A stretch of DNA of 56,444 nucleotides from Grammothele lineata (lineage: Eukaryota; Basidiomycota; Agaricomycetes; Polyporales; Polyporaceae). Location: assembly GCA_002150815.3 (NCBI GenBank), contig NDFF03000326.1:1-56444 (forward strand). The letters are read 5' to 3'. Under the pieces are notes generated by a model. The model ran no database searches. It saw only the letters and a program-made list of their open reading frames with translations, and was not told the DNA's origin. Shown here piece after piece: positions 1-11,770 of this stretch. The translations under genes and the position numbers were made by a program. The first letter of the stretch is position 1, and each line of letters begins with the position of its first letter.

Positions 1-700
1 ATGGGAGGGTTCGGAGGGGATGCCGGGGGCGGATACAGACTCCGACGAATCTCAGCTCGCTTAGAGCGTCCGTAGATGCCAAAATCTAGAGAGGGGGGTC
101 GACCCCCCTTTCTAAACTCGCAGACGACCGCAGAGGCCTCGCTTAGCCTCGCTTAGAGCTCGCCGCGACTGGAAAGGCAACCCCCATCACGACAAACTCC
201 GCCACCATCATTTCAACCTCCAAATTGGGGGCTCACATAATCTCTCAATGTCACGTGCAGGTTCCCGGAGAATCCGGCACCTCATCAGACGCCCAAGATC
301 CATGGCCCTCGCTTACCCTCGCTTAGGCGGGTTTCAGACTCCGTCTGCGTCCGTAGACCCGTAGATTCTTACGGAAAGTCATCCAATCCAACTTGGCTCC
401 GAAGCTCTGCCACAGCATCTCACCACGAAGGCGAAGATACCTCTGCGAGTTTGACAGAACCATAGAGTGCAGGTAAGTCACTTTAGCCTTGATTCTCATG
501 GACGTTTTGACCGTTTGATGACTTCGCGTTGCCACCACAAGTCCAAATCGGCTGTGTCGACGCAGCAGGACCCGCGCTGTGTTCTTATCAGCGACCTCAG
601 AGCGTCCAAACGGACGTAGATAACGCGTACACCGTCTCTCCATCCTTCGCGGTCAGTAATCTAATCTTTTGACGGGAAAAACATAGGTTTACCGATCTGC
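1..700. repeat. Repeat-rich segment with CTCGCTTA motifs and a perfect palindrome
   Basis: No convincing gene is visible. The motif CTCGCTTA(G/C) occurs about five times (near 55, 139, 149, 308 and 318), twice as close tandem pairs. A 16-bp perfect palindrome (six G, TCGA, six C) lies at 93-108 inside a longer imperfect inverted repeat of about 26 bp. Two stretches, near 35-75 and 325-355, share a CAGACTCCG...CGTCCGTAGA pattern. Clustered short motifs beside a palindrome resemble the end of a DNA transposon whose body would lie left of the window, but no transposase is visible here. Confidence 0.4.
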
Positions 701-943
701 TCGCACGCCAGATGTCCAATCTTTCTTTCAGCAGACTGCGAGTGTTACGTACACCCCTTGGCTATTCCTTCCACCCCCACCAACCCACGCCATGCCAAAT
801 ACGTGGTGGAGGGAGATAACGAATACCGGGAGCGTGCCTTGCACGCGACAAAAACCTCTGGTGTTATCTCCAGCTACGAGAAGTCAGGCTTCGCCGACAC
901 TCCGTCACCCTCCTTTACGTGAACCCCCTCCCTTCCTCCAGCC

Positions 944-3113
944 ATGTCCGTGGACGAGAAGACCGCGGTCGCTGCGTCCGTACGCCCTCTAGGAGACCAC
1001 CATGAGGACCTCACCGCTGTCAAGCATGCGGACGACGTCCTACTCGCTCAGTTGGGCTACAAGAGCGAGTTCAAGCGGGAGTTCTCAGTGAGTCTCGTTT
1101 CTCCTGCATGTATGCGCATATTGCGCGACGCTGCTGTTCTATGGAATGTGTATTAAATGCGTGCTCTATACCTTTAGATGATGGAGACGATTGCGTTCGC
1201 ATTCTCAATCATGGGAGTTGTTGCATCCGTTTCGTCAACGATGTCGTTCCCTCTCGCATCAGGTACGTTCCCGTGAACATATCACTTTGTTTTCACTTTC
1301 TGATTGTCATTGCAGGAGGGCATGTTGGTATGGTCTTCGGGTGGCTTATCCCTTCCTTGTTTGTGATGACGATCGCTGCCTCGCTTGCCGAGATGACGTC
1401 TGCTATGCCGTACGTGCTTCCGAACCTGTCATCTCCGGAGCCTACTCATCGTACCATAGGACGAGCGCCGGCCTCTACTACTTCTCCGCCAAGCTTGCCC
1501 CTAAGAAATGGGCCCCTCTCGCCAGCTGGATTACAGGATGGGCCAACGTGACAGGACAAGTCACCCTGGTGTGCTCCATCGACTTCACTTGGCATGTGTC
1601 CTTTGCGTCTATCTTCCGGTGTTCTGCGTATCCGATAGTATTTCTTTAGTGCGCAGATGATCACGACGGCCCTCAACGTTAGCTCGGACGGTGCTATCGA
1701 CCTCGGCGCGGGCCCTACGTTTGGGATCCTCCTCGCCATCCTCTTCACCCATGGGCTGGTCTGCTCCGCGGCGACCTCTGTCCTTGCACGTCTCAACATC
1801 TTCTACGTGCTCGTGAACGGTATGTGCGAAGGTTTTGTCAAAGCGAGTAGTATGTTGACGACATACGGTTAGTCGGGACGACTATTGCGGCTATCATCGC
1901 CTTGCTGGTCTGCAGCGGTGATCAACGTGTCTCGACGAGCACCGCGTTCACAATGTATGAGAACAACACAGGATGGTCGAATAGTAAGTTCGTCCATCGT
2001 CTGCTCATGGCATAGTAATGACCGCATATAGGCGTCTGGGCATTCATGATTGCTTTCACTTCGCCCATGTGGACGCTGACCGGATGTAAGCTGCGCTCAT
2101 TCTCTTCTCTTCAATCACCAGTGCTCATCGTGTCTACTACAGACGATTCAGCGGCGCACATCTCCGAGGAGACTGCCGGTGCATCTCGTGCTGCTCCCAT
2201 CGCGATCATGGTCGGCGTCGGCGCAACCGCCTCGCTCGGGTGGTTGCTCTACATCGCCACCTCCTTCGCCGCCGCATCCGTCCCCGACCTCCTCGACTCC
2301 GCACTCCCACTTCCTATGGGCCAACTCTTCCTCGACGTGCTCGGCAAGCGCGGCATGCTCGCGATTTGGTCCCTGATCATCGTCGTGCAGTACGTCACGG
2401 GAGCTGCGCAAGGCGTGGACGCGTCCCGCGTCGTGTTCGCCTTCGCGCGCGATAACGCTCTGCCCGGCTCGCGCTGGTGGAAGCACATGAATCCGCGTAC
2501 GCGCACTCCCGTGAACGCCGTCTGGCTCGTCATGGTCCTCGCCGGAATCTGCGGCTTGCTCGGGTTCTCCGAGACTGCACTGTCGTCGCTTGCCGGGTGA
2601 GTTCACAAATTTTGGAGTTGTTTCGATGGACCGCGCAGTGCGCTGACAAAGTCGACCCCATTCTTCAGAGCCTCCGTTATTGGTCTGTACGTCTCGTATG
2701 TAACGCCGATCTTCCTTCGCATCACCTCAGGACGCAAGCTGCTCGAACCCGGTCCGTTCTCGCTGGGCAAGTGGTACATGCCGGTAGGCATCGTCGCAGT
2801 GGCGTGGGTGACTTTCATCACCATCCTACTCCTCTTCCCTCCTGAGGTGAATCCGACTCCGGAGACCATGAGTGAGTATTGCGACAATACATATCCATCT
2901 GTGTCACGCTAACAACGGGCTTGCACAGACTACGCGGTGGTTATTATCATGGCAGTGTTCGTGTTCGCGTCGGTATCTTGGCTCCTCTCGGCACGCAAGT
3001 GGTTCAAAGGTCCTGTGCGAACCGTTGATGAAGGTGAGGATGTTGTACAGGAAGTTAACCACGACAAGAAGAGTGCGTCGCAAGTGTCGGAGAAGGAGGT
3101 GTCGGTGTCGTAG
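944..3113 (+). CDS. Amino-acid/GABA-type permease (APC superfamily)
   Basis: Predicted plasma- or vacuolar-membrane transporter that imports amino acids, GABA or choline-like compounds by proton symport; the substrate cannot be read from sequence. About ten short exons splice into a protein of roughly 540 residues with a cytosolic N-terminus and about 12 hydrophobic segments. Exon 1 is 944-1087, then 1178-1262 and 1316-1409; the stop is at 3111-3113. Family hallmarks include an early segment reading FAFSIMGVVASVSSTMSFPL, then GGHVGMVFGW, SLAEMTSAMPTSAGLYY, and a later SAAHISEET helix breaker typical of the fungal UGA4/HNM1-like subfamily. The C-terminus is polar and ends in SVS. One intron (about 1592-1651) appears to use a GC donor. 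The start is the first ATG giving the usual acidic/polar N-terminus before the conserved KREFS stretch. The frame is open in every exon, so the gene looks functional. Confidence 0.9.
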
Positions 3114-3440
3114 ATCGCGTGTCTGTCTGTACTGTGTTTAAGCACCGGGCATCGTAGTAGCATTGTTATTAGATTTCACTATTGTGTAGTTCTCTTCTTA
3201 TGCCAATCTCTCACTTTCTGGATTGACTTTCACGACACGGTCCACTAGACTATGTGCTTAGGCTCCATGCTGGGAAACACGTCATGTCCGAGTTCTGTTG
3301 ACTTGGTGAATTGTGTGGTACGGATTCTCATAGGCGCCCGACGAGCGTCCTAGCCTCGCGTGAACCTCACTTCGCATCCCTCACACACGCGCTTCCTCCA
3401 TCCCTTTCTCTAACCACGCCCACCACTCGTACGCCGTACC
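3114..3440. other. Intergenic region between permease and small unknown gene
   Basis: This 327-bp gap holds the 3' end of the permease and a pyrimidine-rich leader just before the ATG at 3441 (CTTCCTCCATCCC-type tracts), which is common upstream of basidiomycete genes. No other gene is seen. Confidence 0.5.
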
Positions 3441-3986
3441 ATGAATTCCGATCGCGCCTCTCCCGGCCTCTCCGACACCTCGTCCGACACTCCCGGCGAG
3501 CACGACATCGAGATCGACGACTTCCCGCGTACCGGTGGCCCGACTGGCAACCCCTCCACGCTCGAGGCCCTGTCCATGGGCAGCGCCGCCGGCCACTCTA
3601 CCTTCTTCGGCACAGGCCCCGCCCCGAAGCGACGCTTGCCTGGGGGGCTTACCGTCACTGGGGTGTCGCGTGATCCGAAGAGCAGGCGGAAGGACGTTCG
3701 AGGCGGGGGCGGGGGTTCGGGGTGGGAGACTGGTGCAGGGGCGGCGCGAGGACAGAGGGACGATCTGGTGGATTCACAGTTGGTAGAAAAGCTGAGGCTA
3801 CGTGAGTATATGCGCCCTTTTGCTTTCCTGCGGCCACCTTTGCTTGATAGGAGCACGGCCACCGATCATGCGGAATGCGTAGACGCAGACTGTAAACGAC
3901 AGGAGACTGATACGAGCCATTCTTTCGCAGAGTTTGGAGATCCGTTTGATGACACTATCCTGAAGAAGGCGAATGAGAGCAAATGA
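3441..3986 (+). CDS. Small conserved-looking hypothetical protein
   Basis: Not recognised. Exon 1 (about 3441-3800) and exon 2 (about 3932-3986) join across a 131-bp intron with canonical GTGAGT and CGCAG borders, giving about 137 residues. The N-terminal two-thirds is polar and probably disordered: Ser/Asp/Pro-rich, with a DIEIDDFPR acidic patch, a KSRRKD basic patch and a GGGGGSG run. The short C-terminal part (LVEKLRL then QFGDPFDDTILKK) looks more conserved and may be helical. The splice restores a single open frame and the ATG has a good context, so it is probably a real gene rather than a chance ORF. No signal peptide or membrane segment is seen. Confidence 0.6.
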   Translation: MNSDRASPGLSDTSSDTPGEHDIEIDDFPRTGGPTGNPSTLEALSMGSAAGHSTFFGTGPAPKRRLPGGLTVTGVSRDPKSRRKDVRGGGGGSGWETGAGAARGQRDDLVDSQLVEKLRLREYMRPFAFLRPPLLDRSTATDHAECVDADCKRQETDTSHSFAEFGDPFDDTILKKANESK

Positions 3987-4335
3987 GATCGTGTCGTCGT
4001 AATCCTGGTGGGTACGTCCTGGTGCGGCGTGTCAGATTGACCTGCGTACAAAATTCTAATCTCCTGATTCAGGAGGTCCTCTTCTGTGTTTGTTTTTGTC
4101 TGCCAATCTCTGTATTAACGTTGTCCGTCTCGGACTTGTACAATGCACTCAGCTGTCGACTCTCATCGCGCACGTTACCACGTTGGCTGCAACTAAGGCT
4201 TGAGGCTGAGATCTTGACCGTCTTTTGACCCTTCCCTCCTTCATGCCTGAACACATATCTTGCCCACAGATTTGTCGCAGCGCCGTGGCCAGAACTGAGT
4301 CCAATAGAAGAAAGTAGCAATACTCATGGATAGGT
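3987..4335. other. Intergenic region
   Basis: This 349-bp stretch contains the 3' flank of the small unknown gene and the degenerate start of the family M remnant. No other feature is seen. Confidence 0.4.
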
Positions 4336-4750
4336 GTTTATACGACTCCCATCCTAGATCAAGCGTGTCTGCATCGACGTCTATTGCTACACCGAGAGGC
4401 TCGTCGACCACCTCGGCCCTCTCAACAGTGCTTTCCTGTCTCCGGGAGTACAAGGCTATTGATAGTACAGCTTCATCCCCATCGCATACTTTCTCCATGC
4501 ATCATCTGAGGTCCTGAGGAATGGCCACATCCTTATGTGCCGGCTCGCATTTATGAGCCCCAGGTTGCCGAAGCCAAACCTGTCTTTCGACGGGAAGACA
4601 CGAGAGTTCGCGGACAAGTGGATTCCTCCGGAACCGCGGGGGACAAAGGCGTACGAGACTTTCTTGCATTGAATTCGACTACCCGCATTGGGAGGTATCG
4701 CGGTTACTTACCTTTATTCGCAGCCTCCGGAGTCAGAGTTTGGTACTGAA
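4336..4750 (+). pseudogene. Family M member 1, decayed copy
   Basis: Remnant of the unknown protein family seen intact at 19.3-20.1, 38.0-38.7 and 42.8-52.4 kb. Translation across frames gives IKRVCIDVYCYTERLVDHLG, against IKRLCIDAYGCTEDHVDHFG in member 2. It is followed by SFIPIAYFLHASSEVLRNG, then GHILMCRLAFMSPRLPKPN, and finally FADKWIPPE and IEFDYPHWE. At least three frame changes plus an in-frame stop separate these blocks, so no continuous protein can be made. Member 2 is the closest relative by eye. The 5' part is truncated (only a GVYTTP-like relic of the GGF-F motif remains) and the C-terminal exons are not recognised. It lies immediately upstream of the transposase-like gene at 5.4 kb. 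Confidence 0.8.
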
Positions 4751-5356
4751 CGTTATGCTTGCCATAGCTATTAGTTGCCTGTTACAATTCTAGAGCTCTA
4801 AAGACATCCTACACATACCATTTCATGATTCTCGTGCATACAGCCCTCCCATATGAGGCGTATCAACCCATGTACCCCTCGGAGCGCGTTTGATGTCTCC
4901 GGAGTCCGGGGAGATGGCGTGTCGCGTCGCGTCTGTGATCACGTGCGATCGGGAGTTTGCCTCGACGCACAGTCGGCGCCTGTGCGCAGCGAGGGCAACG
5001 TCCGCAAACATCTCGCCAACCATGGCGGTCACCGAAAGCAATACACGGCCAGCGAACTCTTTGGATACCAGCCAAATGGCGGTAAGCGCTGGCGGCCGGG
5101 TGGCTGAACGGGCCGATTCCGATGAACGCTAAATAAGATTCAGCCACCCGCCAAGCGCGCATGGCGGTCGGGCGCCGGCTGAAATGAACGATCGTCTTCG
5201 AGCCAAAGCACCGCCTGTACGATCTCCCGCCATGTACCACTCTTGGAGTTGTGGCGGACGGAGCTGGCTCAGCTCGCAGTCCGCCACAGCAGCCCCTAAT
5301 TCCATCTGTTTTCTCATTCCCTCTCGTTCGACCTGTGTGAACACTTTCAACGCGCC
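4751..5356. other. Intergenic region with a strong hairpin
   Basis: No gene is seen. An inverted repeat lies at 5086-5108 and 5139-5158: arms GCGCTGGCGG/GGTGGCTGAA and their near-complement TTCAGCCACC/CGCCAAGCGC, with a loop of about 30 nt. A further GGCTGAAATG lies at about 5177. The motif TGGCGG recurs three times. These may be subterminal sequences of the element carrying the next two genes, or its promoter region; neither is established. Confidence 0.45.
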
Positions 5357-8300
5357 ATGCCTCCGGTACTGTCGACTCTGAAGCCGAGTACAACCAGCAG
5401 TCAGTTAGATGCGAGATGTGAGTACTTATTCTCAACTATTCTCGCTCGTATGCGGTCGCACCCAAACTCATCAATTGTACAGGGTGGATTCCTGGCACAG
5501 GCGCACAACAGAAAAGATGGAAGTGTCAGCCATGTCGTAGCGGAAAGTGGTTGAACCTCACCGGAGCTCGCCGACACGAAGCGAGTGCAGAACACCAGCG
5601 AGCAGTCGCCCTCGAACTCCGGAAAGCGTCGCAGATTGCGTCATCCAGCACCGCTCCTCCGCCGCCCGTGGGCGTTCAGCCCTCTGAAGTTATCGGTCCA
5701 CTTGCCCAGCTTCTGCGGGACTTCACGGATCGTGTAGACACGTCTCCCATTGACGTTGTGGTAGATTCCAACGACGTCCCGCAAACTATCGACTGGGATG
5801 CAGTGTCAGTGGAGCTCGGCGGAGAGCTCGCTCCTGCGGCAGCGAAGGCTGCCGTCTCAAGCCTAGCGGACTCACTTGACCGCTGGTTCCTTGGCGGTGA
5901 AGATGATGACTCGGACTCAGAGCCAGGAGAAGATCTGCCCGAGGAAGATGACCGTGAGATTGCCAACCCACGGAGTATGCGGCCTGGTTGGTTCGAGCAA
6001 GGTATGCCGCTCATCCCAATTGTCTCAGAAGGCATTGACTGATCGGTCGTTTTTGGATTAGATCCTCTGGCGTCTGGTACACGCCGTGAGGCGCATACAT
6101 CGAAACCTGCAGAGAGTTCGGACCCTTGGTACCCATGGTCCGACAAGCAGGTATGTGTCTGTGCCATATGGCGTCTTTAGACAACTCCTTGTTAATATGG
6201 GGTTACTTGCCATTGTAGACGTGTGTCTTGGACATCATTAGGCACCTTCCACGGTCGCTCTTTTCAGACCATCAAATGGAAGTCATTCTGTGGTGTCTGG
6301 ACGTCATGGGTGTCGACAATCGCCCTTCTCTCTTCAACCTCAAAACAATCGACACGCTTCTGCAGGAACATTGTGGCATTGACTCGATCCGCTACAAAGG
6401 CCCGCTCGGGCATGTATATTACTTGAATGATCTTGGTGCGATTATTGCTCAGGTGCGTGAGATCCGATCCGGCTTTGTGGCCGTGTCAGATGCCTAATTG
6501 TATGACTCTCATAGGAAATGGGAAACCCTCGAGTGCGGCCACACCTCCGCTTCTTCCCAGAGGATGTTACTGCCGAGCACGGCATGAAGGAGAGCTGGCA
6601 CGGGTCTCGCTGGCGGAAAGAGCTGTCGCCTGCAATTGCAACGCCAATGGTTGTTGTGGGTCAGCAACATTTTTACACATACGAGCCAGCGAAACTCGTC
6701 GACGGTCGATGCGTTATTCCTTTCCGGTGGTTCACTCGCCCTTCAAGTACGCCCGGCAGCGGCCCAGTATTACATGCGGAGGTCTGGAGACTCGAACAGA
6801 TCTCCTCGCTGGAGGGACAGAAAGCGTATATAGTCCATGAGTACGATCCCTTTGAAGTATCCACCAAACAACTCTCTCTCTCCCTCCCTATGATGAAGGC
6901 TACCTTCGTTGCGGATGAACTGCCTGACCCTTCAGACATCATAGGTACGTGCTCCCGTGATTCGTCTGTTACCAGTCTGAATGCTCAATGTATGTGCCCT
7001 GTCAGGCTGTCGTACCTCTGCTAAGAGCAGCGCAATCTCCCCTTGGTGCCACACTGACCCAATTCTCGGCAACCCATGGCGCACGCGAGCCAAGGGGCAC
7101 CGTGTTGTTTCGTTCCCAATGTGGCTCTATTGCGACGACACCTCAGGAAATATGTCCAAGAAATGGAACAAACACAACTCCTGGCTCTTCACAGCCGCTG
7201 GACTTCCTCGAGTGTTCGCCCATCAGGAATCGAATGTACATTTCCTCTCTACGTCCAACATAGCCCCACCTCTTGAGATGCTTCACGGAATTGTCTCACA
7301 ACTCGAGTAAGTTGAGTTGTCTTCTTAATGCGATGCATAGACTCACGAACCTGGTTCAGAAAAGGACAGAACGAGGGGTTTTGGGCATGGGATGTCCTCG
7401 AGCAAGCAATGGTGCTCGTCATTCCTGTAGTCCTTGCAATATTAGGCGACAACCCAATGCAGAGCGAGATTGCTTGCCATGTCGGTTTGACAGGAAAGCT
7501 ATTCTGTCGCGTTTGCAAGGTCAAAGGCAAGGAGCGAGCGAAGGCATCTGATCTTGACGCTGCCTCTGATGACGATGGGGGTCTCGCTACGGGTAGTCGG
7601 GCACCTTCTCCGGCTGCGTCAGACACTTCAGGCAGCGCCAGGTCAGCGACTTCGAATGGACCTTCGTCTGGGACGACAAAGCGGGGAGCATCGGAGACGA
7701 TGCAAGAGCTTGTAGACCGGGCTCGTCGCTTCATGGCTGTGAGTGCAACGTTGTGTGCATGAGATCCTAGAGGTGTAATGGCGCTAACGTGTTCTCTTAG
7801 ATTGGAGAAGAGCGCACAAGAGACAAGACTCTTGAGACTCTGGAAATCCTGTTCAAAAGGGCGTCGAAGATCGGTGGCATGTCAAAGGTGCAGGAAGAAA
7901 AAACCAAGGAGGGTGTCAAGGATACGTTCCAAGAGGTCTTTCTAGAGCGTATCTTCGCATTTGTCAGGAAGCTTCGAGGCCCAGGGGTGGAGAAACAGCA
8001 CTTACTTGACGTCTTCATTCGTGCTGAAATTCCTGAGGACATCCTCAGCCCTGTGTGGCGTATTCATGGTGCGTGCATACTCTCATTTCATGAGTGATTC
8101 TGACTGGCAGTTCATATGTCTATAGATCTAAATCCGCACCAAGATACACCGGTTGAGGTCCTGCACGTCGTTTTGCTGGGCTTTATCAAATATTTTTGGC
8201 GTGATGCGGTAGCCAGGGTACCGAAGCAGAAGAAGGACTTGCTGAAGACACGTCTATCAAGCTTGGACGTCTCAGGGCTTGGGATAGCCCCTCTGTCCGG

Positions 8301-9934
8301 AGAGACGCTTGTTACATATGCTGGATCGCTCACCGGTCGAGATTTCCGCACCATTAGTCAAGTTGCCCCCTTCGTCTTGTACGATCTTGTCCCAGCGGTT
8401 TGCTTCGATGCCTGGCTCGCTCTCTCGGCATTAGTTCCTCTAATCTGGCAGCCAGAGATTCGAGATCTTGAGGCGCACCTAGTAAGTTCTTCCAATCTGT
8501 GCAGCGTTCCACACTTCCGTCTAACTTTGTTCCTTACCACAGGCGCAGCTGCAGAAAGCAATCGATCGTTTCCTCAGTTGCACCGCTCGCTGGACTCCTC
8601 GCTGGTTCAACAAGCCCAAGTTCCATGTGCTCCTACACCTCGTTGAACACATTCGACGCTTCGGCCCAGCGATCCTCTTCGCTACGGAAGGTTTCGAGTC
8701 CTTCAACGCCGTCATTAGGGGGAAAAGTGTTCACAGCAACCATCAAGCCCCCTCACGAGACATTGCGCGGTCGTTTGCACGCGCAAATCGCACACGCCAC
8801 CTTCTCTGCGGTGGCGTGTTTCTTCCCCATGCGAAGAAACCTGCTCCGGCTCGGGCTCGGAAGACTGCTCATACAGATCATCTTCTGCAACCCAAAAACC
8901 CTTATAGCGACGATGCTCATGCATGGCACACTGCAGGCCCTCTACCTTTAGACCTTGCGCGCCGAGCACGATATCAAACCAAAGATGTGCTTCGCACAAT
9001 GATCCCTGATGAGAGTGTATTCCAAGTCAGTGTTGCTGGTATGTAGTGTCGCATCATCCTTGTATATATCTATTCATGCACCTTCGGCAGGAGTATGCGA
9101 GTTTGCTGGTACAAGCACGTTTAGCCCTGCGGTAGCGACACTTACAGCAGCACATGTTGGCACATGTGACCTCATTCCGGTTGGCAGCACAGTGCGGCGC
9201 TGTAGCTCTGTCACCGACGCCGACGGAGAGAGTAGATGTGTTGGTGATTGGGTGGTCACAACTGCACCAACGTGCATAGGACAGGTGAAAGAAATCCTTC
9301 AAGTGAGAAACTCACCGGCCTCACGAGAAAAATGCGCCGATGTTGTTCTCCTTGAGCAATACCGTGTGGCTGAAGGTGCGGACAAATACGGCTTGCCAAA
9401 GCTTCGTCCGTCCGGGTGGGTCGCTATTTCCGCGCAGGTATGTATCTAGTCACAGCCAAATCCGCGGAACGCTATACTCAAATGTTTACCAACTACTAGA
9501 ACATCATAAGCGCCATAAACGTGCAGCACAACTGCGCTGCCCATGGCTGCAGTGACTCCGGCAAGGGCTTCATTGTCGAGGAGCGCGAGCAGACACTGTC
9601 GACCCGCGCCAAGATTGTGCATCGTGAGAAGAATGACATCATGCTCAATGTTTTCCAGATGCGCAGTGCCATCCACCTTCAGCCGTATCGCATTGAACCA
9701 GAGCCCATTGACCGTGAAGATGCTATCATGGCTGGCGCACGCGCAGAGATAGACGGTCAGAAGAAGCAACAGTCCGCGCTCAAGGGGAAGGCACCCGCAC
9801 GTACCCAAGTTGGCTCAGGCGCCGCGCCTGGCGGCCCGGCTCCGAGGCCGGCGGCTCGGACTTCAGTTCAGCCGCGCTCGGGCCTCTCCCTCAGCTCACT
9901 TGTCTCCAGCCCATCAGTTCCTCAACGCCACTGA
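5357..9934 (+). CDS. Large Tnp2/CACTA-like transposase relative (fungal mobile-element protein)
   Basis: Probable DDE-type DNA transposase or a close relative, acting in the nucleus. Many short introns join exons from ATG 5357 to the stop at 9932-9934. Near the N-terminus, spliced exon 2 gives a Cys2-His2-like finger (KCQPC ... RRHEASAEH). The central part contains PMWLYCDDTSGNMSKKWNKH (near 7125), then NVHFLSTSN, GDNPMQSEIACHVG and FCRVCKVKG. Next comes NPHQDTPVEVLHVVLLGFIK (near 8130), which parallels the D-x-x-H...GVVK block of Tnp2 proteins, and then KFHVLLHLVEHIRRFGP with TEGFESFN, which parallels the HLxxDIxxFGP...FExxN block. The candidate acidic triad (CDD, GDN or HQD, EGFE) is my inference. 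The C-terminal tail is polar and Pro/Ala-rich. No frameshift was noticed, so the copy could be intact. The following ORF on the same strand is probably its partner. Confidence 0.7.
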
Positions 9935-10060
9935 CTTCACAAGAGAAACGATAACGATCACCCCAGGTGAGATATCACGTTGCTGGAAGACGCGACTGCG
10001 ACGCGGTCACGTCTTTGTCGATCGCGTTTTGTTGACAAACCTTATTTCATACCGTGGCCG

Positions 10061-10092
10061 TATATAAAGGCTAGCGGACGTGCACATATAAA
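10061..10092 (+). promoter_or_regulatory. Tandem TATA-like boxes upstream of the ORF at 10181
   Basis: Two TATA-type elements, TATATAAAGG at 10061 and ATATAAAAG at about 10086, lie 90-120 bp before the ATG at 10181 in an otherwise pyrimidine-rich leader (CTCTCTCTATCGC). Position and spacing fit a core promoter for the second gene of the element. Confidence 0.5.
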
Positions 10093-10180
10093 AGCTCCAA
10101 CGACCACTGCTCTCCCCGTCATCCGCCCACATTCTCTCTCTATCGCTATCTCTCGGCTCCCACCTTGTTGACCTGCAACA

Positions 10181-11770
10181 ATGTCTTCGACTCCTTCCCC
10201 ACCCCCCGTCCGTCATGACGTCATTGTCCCTGGCACGGGTGATGTCACTGTTACCGGTCAGCTATCGAGCTCTCAGACGGGTGGCCGCACCTCTATGACA
10301 CAAGAACAACTCCTCCGCTTTTGTGAGCGACTCGGTAATCACTGGAAGCTTCAAGGCAGCCAAATGCACGACCTCAAGCAACTTGTCAACGTGAGATATT
10401 ACATTTGTTCTCGTTCAATTCCGAGCTCACTATCGCTTCTGCCGTAGATGTGCGAGAACCTGGACGATGGTCTTACCCAGGTTCTTCTGTGGCAGCAAAC
10501 TTCTATTTACTGCCTTTCCAACCACGTAAACGAACATGCGGCCGACTACGAAGGCCTCAGCTCCATTCTCCACGACGTCAGTGAGGCCCTTGGTTCGCGT
10601 TGGGAACCCTCCAAGGAACATGGTGTAAGTACATGCCTCATTCTTGTAATCAGGCCCACTTCTGACCATTTTGGTGTAGATTCAAGCTCGCATCTTTTCC
10701 CGTGATGAGCTTGTGGCCCCAGGTCGCACGTCGTACATGTTATGCTGGGTTGAGGTTATGGTGGGTGTGCACTTCACATCCTCACTGGCAGTGTAGGCTC
10801 ATCCTTACTCCAGGATCGTCTCCAGCACGACCGAGAGCGCCTGGGCTTCCAGAACGTTTTTGGGAATCCGGCGCGAGAGGAGAAGTTGCGCAGCGTTGTT
10901 CGTACCAAGTGCTCGAACGCTCGCGGGGCTCTGCGCGAAATAGTGAGTATCTTTAGTCATCTCATTCATACGAGAACTGATAATCACTATATGACATGCA
11001 GATCATCCTGTCCATCGCTGGAGACACCAAGAAGCCTCTCGAGGACGTCGTCTGGGACATACTCAACAAATTCAAGAAGGGTGGCGTTGGCGCAGGGAAC
11101 CATATCGAATTCCAGCTTCGAGTGGCGCTTCTGGTACGTCTGGGTCAATGCCGCCAGTTCCATTGTGTGCCTCTGCTGACAATTGCACATCGTAGCGTCG
11201 CTGGACCTGGGAGACTTATTTTCTGCCCGCAGAACGGGAGTTAATAGCTCCCAGCGTCACGGGCAACCCTCTCGCTGCCAATACAGACGTCCAGGGCCCC
11301 CCTCCAAAGAAGCGCAAGTATGGGAACCTTCCGCCCCTTCTCCAACCCTCTGTGGGCAAAGTGGCGAAAGGGGAGGACTTCTGGTCTCGCATGGATGCCA
11401 TTTCGGCTGAGAAGATCGACATGTGGGGCACAAACGTGAAGGAATCCATGCTATGGCGCGAGTAAGTGTTGTACTACTGTTGCCCGCCCACTCCGCCGTT
11501 CTGATATCTGTCATCTATAGCTATGTCACGGAGACGGTGAACCGCGACCGAGAGCTCTTTGGGCGAAGCACGACAGGCGTTCTTGGTGCCATTCCGTTCA
11601 TCCCTGACCACGTTCCTATGCCGCCGCCTGTCGCTACTGCCCCTGTGCTCCAGACTCTCCCTGGCCCTAACGATTTCCAGCTGCTCACCCCTCCCCTTCA
11701 CGCTCCTGATGTATCTGCAACTCCCCTTCCTTTCCATGCTCCCGCTCCCGCCGGCAGCTTCTGGGAGTGA
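10181..11770 (+). CDS. Partner ORF of the mobile-element pair, NLS-bearing unknown protein
   Basis: Several exons (from ATG 10181; stop 11768-11770) give a protein of roughly 400 residues with no recognised catalytic motif. Early exons are helical and polar (LLRFCERLGNHWKLQGSQMH, then WQQTSIYCLSNHVNEHAADY). A middle block reads REEKLRSVVRTKCSNARGAL followed by WDILNKFKKGGVGAGNHIEF. A probable nuclear localisation signal PPPKKRKYG lies near 11300, then a Pro-rich tail. It starts 247 bp after the preceding transposase-like gene, on the same strand. Short nuclear partner ORFs next to the transposase are common in basidiomycete elements, and the Plavaka element at 45.8-52.3 kb has the same two-gene logic, so a DNA-binding or transposition-accessory role is inferred from position. 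A domesticated or unrelated host gene cannot be excluded. Confidence 0.55.
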
